Virus record (IMG/VR): IMGVR_UViG_3300025313_000078
Coordinates: 1-34,148 of that record
DNA length: 34,148 nt
Strand: one strand, 5' to 3'
Source of the DNA: a virus
Shown: positions 27,760 to 34,148 of the stretch, piece after piece
Layout of the letters: each line of letters opens with the position of its first letter
Numbering within the stretch: position 1 is the stretch's first letter
Program-made: the position numbers and the translations under genes
The notes under the pieces: generated by a model
What the model was told of the DNA's origin: nothing
The model's input: only the letters and a program-made list of their open reading frames with translations
Databases searched by the model: none

Positions 27760-28320
27760 ATGCCACGTTCATCATGTGATTTTTGTTGTAGACCAGTTCA
27801 ATTAGCATTAACTACTGACTCTTATAGAGGAGCAGTTCTGCAAGCTCTTTGTAAATTAATTGAATTAGATGGTACTGAACTTGCGAGTCAACTAAAAGTA
27901 TCATCTGTAACTCCTACAATTGATACAGCTATATATGCTGCTGGTGATTTAATTGGAGGTAAACTAGTATTTACTGATGTTATTCCAAATGGGATTATAA
28001 CTTCTGTAAATATTATAGATAGAGATAATGAAGCAGCAGATTTAGAAATTAATTTTTTTACAGTTGATCCAACTAATACAACTTTTACAGATAATGCTCC
28101 TTTTGATCCAGATCTTTTAGATATTATAAATATGCTGCCTCCAGCACTTGTTAATACACATTCAGCTTTTGCTAATAATGGATTAAGCTATGCTACTAAT
28201 TTAAATATACCTTATAAAGTGGCAGGTACAACTTTATGGGGAGCTATAAAAAGTATAGGAACACCAACGTATACTAATGATGATGATTTAACAGTTATTA
28301 TAACAACGACACTTTTGTAA
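27760..28320 (+). CDS. Structural protein with Cys-rich N-terminus (186 aa)
   Basis: A 186-aa protein starting MPRSSCDFCCRPVQLALTTD, with three cysteines in the first ten residues and a beta-rich body (TPTIDTAIYAAGDLIGGKLV, then IITSVNIIDRDNEAADLEIN). Bodies of this type, with AAGDLIGGKL and a later AFFTVDP-like strand, occur in small phage virion proteins. AGTAGGAGATTT precedes the ATG. It lies between tailspike and fibre genes. Likely a minor tail or decoration protein. Confidence 0.6.
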   Translation: MPRSSCDFCCRPVQLALTTDSYRGAVLQALCKLIELDGTELASQLKVSSVTPTIDTAIYAAGDLIGGKLVFTDVIPNGIITSVNIIDRDNEAADLEINFFTVDPTNTTFTDNAPFDPDLLDIINMLPPALVNTHSAFANNGLSYATNLNIPYKVAGTTLWGAIKSIGTPTYTNDDDLTVIITTTLL

Positions 28321-28451
28321 TTGGAGATATTTAGTTTATAAGTATGGTAAAAATTAGATAAATATAATTATTAAGTATTTATTTTTATACTTGTTACTTT
28401 TAGTTATTTTAGTTTAAAATAGAGTAGTTATTAACCTTTGAGGTAATTTAT
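28321..28451 (+). promoter_or_regulatory. AT-rich gap before fibre gene with hairpin
   Basis: This 131-base gap has no gene. It holds the short hairpin AAGTAT/ATACTT (23-base span near 28373-28392) and very AT-rich DNA that could contain a promoter, though no confident -35/-10 pair was assigned. The fibre gene's GAGGT ribosome site closes the gap. Confidence 0.3.
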
Positions 28452-29519
28452 ATGGTATGCACAAATAAACCAGTTTGTTTTGATTCATCAGTTTTTTATG
28501 CAAATTTATTGCCACTTTTAGATTGTCAATATAATATTGGCTCACCTACTAAAAGAGTCGATAATATCTATCTTTGCGGAGATATTATAGCAAGTGCTCC
28601 TGATTTTAATATATTTTTAAATACTGTTAATGGTGCTGATACTGGTGCAATTCTTTTTAATGCAGGAGGTGGTATTGGAGTATCTAGGGGGGCGCAACTT
28701 CAGTTATTTGGAAATGAAAATGCTGGAACAGGCATTGTTATATTAGAAGGTGGTGATGTAGCTGGCGCTAGTCTTATTCTTAGAACTAATCATGCTACAC
28801 CTAATATCATATTTGCAACTAATTCAATAAATCGTTGGCAAATTGAAGGTAGCGCTGGAATTTTACAAGGAACACAAGCAGTTAACCTAATTAGTACAAA
28901 TACAGTAGATGCTGCTGATACTGCATCTATAGCTATATCTGGTGGCGGGGACTTGGGTGTATCTCGCGGTGCGTTTCTTCAAGTATATGGTAATGAGGCT
29001 GGCGGGGGTAATGGCGGTGCGGTTGTTCTTGATGGTGGTGATGTTGCTAGCGGTAGTTTGTATATCAGAACTCATGATAGTGGTGCTAGTATATTTCTTT
29101 TTACTGATTCACTTTTAAGATGGTCGGTAACTGGTAATGGTGTATTTCTTCAAGATCCTACTAACGGTAGTGACTTCCAGATGACTAGAGCTAATACTTC
29201 AGTAGCTGTACCAGTTGCAGATGGTGTTGCTGCTGCTGGCACTATAATTACTGACGCTACTGATTTAACCAAGCAAATTACAAATGTAACTACTGTAGGC
29301 GCTGGAGAGGGAGTTCAATTATGGGGGGCTAATTTGGGTACTGTATTTCACGTAACAAACAGGGGTGCTAATGCTTTACTTGTATATCCACATAGTGGAG
29401 TAGCTACTATTAACGGGGGAGCAGGTGGAGCAGCAATATCTCTTGCTACTAATACATTAGGTATATTCTTATATGTTTCAGCAAATACTTACGTAGCATT
29501 TGAAGTACCTCTTGCTTAA
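28452..29519 (+). CDS. Fibre protein with two internal repeats (355 aa)
   Basis: A 355-aa fibre. The first 45 residues have four cysteines and the fibre-type segment YNIGSPTKRVDNIYL. Two tandem repeats follow, about 61-136 and 144-230, each with ADT, GVSRGA.LQ..GNE, LEGGDVA or LDGGDVA, and RW at the end. The C-terminal part includes VFHVTNRGANALLVYP and SANTYVAFEVP. The repeat body and C-terminus resemble the secreted protein at 2317-3291. It should be a trimeric tail-fibre type protein for host contact. GAGGTAATTT precedes the ATG. Confidence 0.7.
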   Translation: MVCTNKPVCFDSSVFYANLLPLLDCQYNIGSPTKRVDNIYLCGDIIASAPDFNIFLNTVNGADTGAILFNAGGGIGVSRGAQLQLFGNENAGTGIVILEGGDVAGASLILRTNHATPNIIFATNSINRWQIEGSAGILQGTQAVNLISTNTVDAADTASIAISGGGDLGVSRGAFLQVYGNEAGGGNGGAVVLDGGDVASGSLYIRTHDSGASIFLFTDSLLRWSVTGNGVFLQDPTNGSDFQMTRANTSVAVPVADGVAAAGTIITDATDLTKQITNVTTVGAGEGVQLWGANLGTVFHVTNRGANALLVYPHSGVATINGGAGGAAISLATNTLGIFLYVSANTYVAFEVPLA

Positions 29520-29528
29520 TTCTCAATC

Positions 29529-29558
29529 AATATGATAAATAGTATTTATCATATTTTT
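29529..29558 (+). terminator. Hairpin after fibre gene
   Basis: AATATGATAAATA and TATTTATCATATT are perfect inverted repeats (29529-29541 and 29543-29555) followed by TTT. It is an A-U rich stem between the fibre stop and the next ribosome site, so it is a weak terminator or a processing site. Confidence 0.45.
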
Positions 29559-29574
29559 ACAGGAGAATTAACAT

Positions 29575-29922
29575 ATGAAGAATTTAAATATTAGCTTTAA
29601 CACAGAAACAATTAATCTTTCTGATAATGAAAGTACTGAAATAAAAAAGCATGGATTCGCTATGCCTTTTGAAGTTATCTTTAATCAAGGGCTTGGAGCA
29701 CTTTACCCACAAGGGTTAACTCTTTCAAAAGGTAAAGTGCTTTCTCGTATTCAAAAAAAATTAGATGCATTAAAATCTCATGATTTACATTTAGAATTAG
29801 AAGAAGCTGAATTTGACTTAGTTAAAGAAGTATTTTTAAGTGAATCTGTTAAATTTATGCCCACTCAATACAGACTGGTATCTATATATGTAGATAGTAT
29901 AGAAAAAGCTAAACTCGAATGA
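29575..29922 (+). CDS. Hypothetical tail-region protein (115 aa)
   Basis: A 115-aa protein starting MKNLNISFNTETINLSDNES, with a helical, charged C-terminal half (LSRIQKKLDALKSHDLHLELEEAEFDLVKEVF in two overlapping blocks). CAGGAGAATTAAC precedes the ATG. Its stop overlaps the ATG of the YkuD-like gene by four bases. No family recognised; likely an assembly or virion protein by position. Confidence 0.55.
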   Translation: MKNLNISFNTETINLSDNESTEIKKHGFAMPFEVIFNQGLGALYPQGLTLSKGKVLSRIQKKLDALKSHDLHLELEEAEFDLVKEVFLSESVKFMPTQYRLVSIYVDSIEKAKLE

Positions 29923-30506
29923 CCTTTGTACCTACTTTATCTGATTTTTTTAAAGAAACTACAGAAAAGGGGTATAAAATCTTTAAAGATGAGACCAAAC
30001 TTTATAATTTAAACATTATTGGCTGGAGAAACAAGGCTTCACGTCCGAATTATTTTGATGATTATATAGCTATTTATTACAAATGGTCTAATAATTGGTA
30101 TTATAAATATTGGAAAGCTACTACACTTCCTGGTATTCCTTGGCTTAAAAATCCTTTAAATGATAAAGGTACAGCAATTTTAGTTCCTGGACAATATTTT
30201 CATGCTTATAGTTTGGGGGCTTATAAAGGATATCCAGCTTTAAAACAAGTACTATCAGTTAAAGTATATAGAGATAATAATAGGGATAGCCAATTTAATA
30301 AAGATTCTGTTACTATAGAAGAAGGAATCTTTGGTATACATATACATAAGGCAAGCCTTTGGACTAAATACGTAAATCGTTTTAGTGCAGGTTGCCAAGT
30401 ATTTCAATATAAAAAAGATTTTGATACATTTATAACGTATTTACGACAATCTGCCCTTTTGTGGGGAAATAGTTTTACTTATACATTATTAGAATATGAC
30501 GTGTAA
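29919..30506 (+). CDS. Putative peptidoglycan-active protein, YkuD-like His/Cys site
   Basis: A 195-aa protein with GIFGIHIHKAS (137-146, H141 and H143) and FSAGCQVFQ (155-163, C159) about 16 residues apart. This resembles the His...S-x-G-C active site of L,D-transpeptidase (YkuD) folds, and SAGCQVF with an upstream His occurs in phage proteins thought to act on cell wall. It may be a virion-associated hydrolase or an endolysin. No signal peptide and no wall-binding domain are seen. No holin is identified beside it. Coupled to the gene before by an ATGA overlap. The family call is moderate. Confidence 0.45.
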   Translation: MTFVPTLSDFFKETTEKGYKIFKDETKLYNLNIIGWRNKASRPNYFDDYIAIYYKWSNNWYYKYWKATTLPGIPWLKNPLNDKGTAILVPGQYFHAYSLGAYKGYPALKQVLSVKVYRDNNRDSQFNKDSVTIEEGIFGIHIHKASLWTKYVNRFSAGCQVFQYKKDFDTFITYLRQSALLWGNSFTYTLLEYDV

Positions 30507-31638
30507 ACCTGTTTCTCCTGGAACATCACTTGGATTAAAAAATTGTACTTCTAGTGAAATTAATACTACTTCTTGTGATAATCCTACTATAATTACAGAA
30601 TCTTGTGAATCTCCACCACCTTGCCCTGAAAATCATTGTTTAGAAATAATTACTAATATTTACTCTACTGGTATACAAGTAAGTAATTCTTGGATAATAC
30701 CATCTTGTAATGACTATGCTATTTTAATTGTTCCTAATTTATTAGCAGTACATCTTGGTTCTTATATATGGAATAATTCCTTTGGATTTTATGAAATTGT
30801 AGCTTACAATTCATTAAATGGCGAATTAACTATTAAGAATAATTGTAATGTATCTAATGCTGCTCCTGGTACAGAAGTTCCGACTTGTACTATTTTTATT
30901 ATTACTGATATTCCTTGTGATCAATTAGAAGATTTATTTCCATTTTTAGCATCAGATTTTACAGCTCCAAATGTAGGATTTTGTACAGCAATTAAAGTTA
31001 CTACAACAATTAGTTTATTTGTTGGAGCAATAATTACTTTAAGTACTGGTGTATATCTAATAAATAGTATTGTTGATACTACGACTATAGAAATTTGTAA
31101 TACTGGTAGTGGAATTATAGGAGGGACTACTGTATATGCTGTTGGACTAAATGGTCAACTTCAATATAGTTTAATTGTTATTAATTTAAGTGCTAGTGCA
31201 CAAAATAAAGCAGTTTCTGTGACTGGTACTATTAATACTGTTACTACTACTTTGACTAATACTATTGGTATAGCTCTTATTAATCCTAGTGTTAATAGAA
31301 ATATGCAAGCAATGTATGCAATTATAGCAAGTTGTACTGGTAATGTTCTTGGAGCTAATACTAATAGAGTATCTGCTGGCTTTGCATTAGAAGAATCCAT
31401 TAATGGTGCACCTAATGTTGTAGTAGGAAATGATACTAAAAGTTTTTTTGTAGATAGCAATTTAGCTAGACCTGCTAGCCATATGCTTATTTGGCAAGGT
31501 GTACTTACAATTCCTGCATCTACTACTTTTACTATAAATGGATTAGTGACAGTTCAATACACAGGAGCTGTCGGAGGATCATATGTTATTGGTTCACCAG
31601 GTTTAAATATAAGTGTAGTAGGATTAGGAATAATATAA
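30496..31638 (+). CDS. Cys-rich structural protein, tandem copy 1 (380 aa)
   Basis: A 380-aa protein starting MTCKPVSPGTSLGLKNCTSS with nine or so cysteines in the first 52 residues. Residues 55-215 contain NSWIIPSC, SYIWNNSFGFYEIVAY and further beta strands with CN and CTA segments; the rest is a beta-rich domain ending YVIGSPGLNISVVGLGII. It shares its layout with the next gene. It is likely a virion protein of the tail. It overlaps the YkuD-like gene by 11 bases. Confidence 0.6.
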   Translation: MTCKPVSPGTSLGLKNCTSSEINTTSCDNPTIITESCESPPPCPENHCLEIITNIYSTGIQVSNSWIIPSCNDYAILIVPNLLAVHLGSYIWNNSFGFYEIVAYNSLNGELTIKNNCNVSNAAPGTEVPTCTIFIITDIPCDQLEDLFPFLASDFTAPNVGFCTAIKVTTTISLFVGAIITLSTGVYLINSIVDTTTIEICNTGSGIIGGTTVYAVGLNGQLQYSLIVINLSASAQNKAVSVTGTINTVTTTLTNTIGIALINPSVNRNMQAMYAIIASCTGNVLGANTNRVSAGFALEESINGAPNVVVGNDTKSFFVDSNLARPASHMLIWQGVLTIPASTTFTINGLVTVQYTGAVGGSYVIGSPGLNISVVGLGII

Positions 31639-31642
31639 TGAT

Positions 31643-32836
31643 ATGGCAAATAAATGTTGTGGTTCAAATGATTCTTCTATTGAAGTAAACACAGAAACAT
31701 GTGAAGAAGTAACAGCATGTTGTAGTCAAGCTCAATTAAGTTGTGATCCTAATTGCTCTAAACAATATTTAAATAATCTAAAAACATCAATAGTAATTAT
31801 TAATTCTTGGAATATTCCTGCTTGTGGAGTCAGTATTACATTAACTATTTCTGAAAATACTTTTATTCCTATTAAAAGTTTTTTGTGGAATAGTAATTAT
31901 GGTTATTTTGAAATAATTGCATATGATGAGTTATTGAGAAAAATAACTATATTAAATTCATGTCTTACTGATGTAAATATAGGAACTCAAATTACTAGTT
32001 ATACTTCTTTTGTACTAGTAGCTTCTCCTAAGAATTTACTTTCTTCGGGAGCTTCTTTTTTAGTCAGTGACTTTATAGCACCTGCTATAAATATTTGTAT
32101 AATAATAAGTGTAACTAATACTACAAAATTAACTTCAGGAGCATTTATAAGAATATCTTCAGCAATATATCAAATACAATCTATTTTAAGTGATAACTTG
32201 ATTACAATTTGTAACTTAGGAGAAGGCTTTACTCCAGGAACTTCTATTTTGGCAAAAAACTCTTTAGGAGAACTACAATATCCTATAATAATAATTAGTT
32301 CAGCACTATTAAGTAATGCAGTTTTAATAGTTATAGGAGGGGGTTTAAGTGCTCCTATTTTAAGTTCATTTAGTCCTACATTAGTATATTCACAAGATTT
32401 AATTATAAATAATCCTAATCAAAATTCAATTTTAAATATAATGATTTTATCTTTTGCTGAATTAAATGCTAATGTTAGTGGTGCAAATGCTGCTTTTTGT
32501 GGCGTAGGAAGTAGAGTAGGAATTATTAGATCTGATGCTAGTAGTAATATTGAAATAGGAAATGGGCATAGTAAACGGGAATCAAAATTTAAACTTACTG
32601 CTGGAGGATTATTTAGTCCAGAACCAGATGCTTATAGTCTTTATGAATCAGCAATAACATCTATACCTCCATTGGAAACAATAACAATAACTGCTTTTGT
32701 TCGCTTTGATTACATAGGAGCAGTCGGTCCAGTATATAGTTTTAGACCACCTGATGCACTTACTTTTCCATTTGCTAATGGGGTTGGAATAAAACTTAGT
32801 GTTTCTGCTTTTGGTAAATATTTTCTTGGAAATTAA
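31643..32836 (+). CDS. Cys-rich structural protein, tandem copy 2 (397 aa)
   Basis: A 397-aa protein beginning MANKCCGSNDSSIEVNTETC, with eleven cysteines in the first 50 residues. It is paralogous to the gene before: NSWNIPAC against NSWIIPSC, SFLWNSNYGYFEIIAYDELL against SYIWNNSFGFYEIVAYNSLN, and DFIAPAINIC against DFTAPNVGFC. LGELQYPIIII corresponds to NGQLQYSLIVI. A direct tandem duplication followed by divergence. The C-terminal domain has an extra loop (FSPEPDAYSLYES). Starts 4 bases after the previous stop. Likely a tail virion protein. Confidence 0.6.
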   Translation: MANKCCGSNDSSIEVNTETCEEVTACCSQAQLSCDPNCSKQYLNNLKTSIVIINSWNIPACGVSITLTISENTFIPIKSFLWNSNYGYFEIIAYDELLRKITILNSCLTDVNIGTQITSYTSFVLVASPKNLLSSGASFLVSDFIAPAINICIIISVTNTTKLTSGAFIRISSAIYQIQSILSDNLITICNLGEGFTPGTSILAKNSLGELQYPIIIISSALLSNAVLIVIGGGLSAPILSSFSPTLVYSQDLIINNPNQNSILNIMILSFAELNANVSGANAAFCGVGSRVGIIRSDASSNIEIGNGHSKRESKFKLTAGGLFSPEPDAYSLYESAITSIPPLETITITAFVRFDYIGAVGPVYSFRPPDALTFPFANGVGIKLSVSAFGKYFLGN

Positions 32837-34148
32837 ATGCCTAATGAAATTATACAAGATGGTGAAACTACTTTTTTACTAGGTCAAGACGCTTCAAAAG
32901 ATGCGGAAGAAGTAAGACCAGGAGGTTATTTTGCTGGTGTAAATGTAACTGCACATAATGGCTCACTTGGACCTAGACCTGGTTTTGCAAAACGTAAATT
33001 AGATTTTTCTTTATTAACAGATTTAGGAGTAACTCAACCAAATGGTATTGATATAAGAGATTTTGAAACTATTTTTAAATCAGGACGTTTTCAAGCAATT
33101 ATTCCTTATGTAATAGGAAATACTTATTATTTACTTATTGTAGTATCAGGTATAATATATTTAATCCATCAACAAACATATCAAGTTAGCGTTATTCCTA
33201 TAGATGATGGTTCTTTTATAGATGAATCTCTTTATAGAGTTAATTCGTCACCATCAGGAAAACAAGTAATTATTTATGATTATCCTAATTTTTCAGTAAT
33301 TGTAGAAGGATTTACTGCCAGACGAGCAGATCCATTTTTAGATGAAATACCTATAGCAGTACTTGGAACTTATAATGAAAACAGACTTTTTATAGGAAAT
33401 GCTGGAAATGAATTTACAGCAGGAGACCCAACAGGCACAGGCTTTCCTGATGCTCCACTTTCTTTTACTGAAATACTTACTCCAGCAAGTTCTTTTTTTG
33501 GACAAGTATTTCAACTTCCTACTGAATATAATAATGAAGTAATTACTGCTATGGCTTTTTTACAAGTAGCAGATACTTCTACTGGTATTGGACCGTTACT
33601 AATAGGAACTTCTCGTGCTATTTATTCTTATGCTACACAATTATCTCGCCTTGATTGGGAACTTAATCAATTTGGAACACTTTTAAATTATAATACAGGT
33701 ATTGCTGGTCCAAGAGCACTTACTAATGTTAATTCAGATTTATTTTTTATGGGAACTGATGGTCAAATTAGATCCTTATCAATGGCAAGAAATTCTCAAG
33801 CTAAATGGGCAAATGTGCCTTTAAGTCGTGAAGTCAGAGACTGGCTAAAATTTTGGGATAAAGATTTAACTAAATTTGCTACTATGAGTTATTTTAAGAA
33901 TAAAATTTATATAACTGCTAATCCTTATAGAGTTAAAGCTTACGATAGTAATGGCGTGTCTATCACTGATATAGCTCATGGTGGTATGGTAGTTCTTTCT
34001 TTTGATAGCGTAGGAAATCTTAGTTCTGAATCTCCGCCTGCTTGGGATGGGCTTTATACAGGCATTAATCCAATGGATATGACTATAAATAATGATAGAT
34101 TTTTTATAATGTCAAAAAATAGATCGCTTGTTAATAACCTTTACGAAT
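32837..34148 (+). CDS. Large tail protein, tail-tubular-B-like, 3' end outside window
   Basis: The frame starts MPNEIIQDGETTFLLGQDAS directly after the previous stop and stays open for 437 codons to the window edge. Features: GGYFAGVNVTAHNGSLGPRPG near residues 31-51, VIYDYPNF-like strands, and LFIGNAGNEFTAGDPTGTGF followed by repeats of a beta-propeller look (IGTSRAIYSYATQ, DLFFMGTDGQIRSL). This pattern, an N-terminal GPRPG then propeller repeats, resembles T7 gp12-like tail tubular B or nozzle proteins. It supports a podovirus-type tail. Confidence 0.6.
   Translation, partial: MPNEIIQDGETTFLLGQDASKDAEEVRPGGYFAGVNVTAHNGSLGPRPGFAKRKLDFSLLTDLGVTQPNGIDIRDFETIFKSGRFQAIIPYVIGNTYYLLIVVSGIIYLIHQQTYQVSVIPIDDGSFIDESLYRVNSSPSGKQVIIYDYPNFSVIVEGFTARRADPFLDEIPIAVLGTYNENRLFIGNAGNEFTAGDPTGTGFPDAPLSFTEILTPASSFFGQVFQLPTEYNNEVITAMAFLQVADTSTGIGPLLIGTSRAIYSYATQLSRLDWELNQFGTLLNYNTGIAGPRALTNVNSDLFFMGTDGQIRSLSMARNSQAKWANVPLSREVRDWLKFWDKDLTKFATMSYFKNKIYITANPYRVKAYDSNGVSITDIAHGGMVVLSFDSVGNLSSESPPAWDGLYTGINPMDMTINNDRFFIMSKNRSLVNNLYE

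Overview
This window is part of a strongly AT-rich tailed double-stranded DNA phage (Caudoviricetes) or a closely related prophage. Supporting genes are a large terminase, a portal-size protein, scaffold-like and capsid-like genes, a pectate-lyase-type tailspike, an AEP-primase/SF3-helicase fusion and a SNF2-type helicase. No integrase or DNA polymerase was recognised. The host is probably an AT-rich, Gram-negative-like bacterium: Shine-Dalgarno sites are mostly AGGAG-like, consensus sigma70-type promoters are readable, and several proteins carry Sec signal peptides or lipoboxes. Host identity is inference.

Layout. Positions 1-7709 form a long leftward array of mostly small genes, often joined by ATGA overlaps. 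It holds the SNF2 helicase, a Dam-type adenine methylase, a virion-like beta protein, and an unusual set of exported products: a secreted fibre-like protein, a secreted metzincin protease, two small lipoproteins and several one-helix peptides. A four-gene cluster of Ser/Arg/Trp/Tyr-rich micro-proteins lies at 6655-7446. Positions 7710-8234 are a structured divergent control region with tRNA-Cys, two leftward terminators and a candidate small RNA. The rightward primase-helicase (8235-10760) is followed by about 400 bp of GGAC/GTCC iterons and AT-rich DNA that look like a replication origin. Positions 11608-14626 are a second leftward block of unknown genes, then a repeat-rich gap and a SAM methyltransferase.

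From 15.7 kb comes the virion module: a small-terminase candidate and an HTH-like gene (rightward), the large terminase on the opposite strand, then a zinc-site protein, portal, small helical proteins, scaffold, and a pseudoknot-bearing leader before the capsid gene. After these lie a strong terminator, a duplicated Cys-rich adaptor and tailspike, fibre proteins, a YkuD-like protein, a tandem pair of Cys-rich structural proteins, and a large tail gene cut by the window end.

Three themes link the regions. Four leftward promoter candidates share a CAATC/GATTG palindrome, suggesting one regulator. The virion proteins are unusually cysteine-rich and the phage carries a tRNA-Cys. The leftward region encodes a secreted paralogue of the rightward fibre protein beside a secreted protease and lipoproteins, which may act on the host surface during infection.
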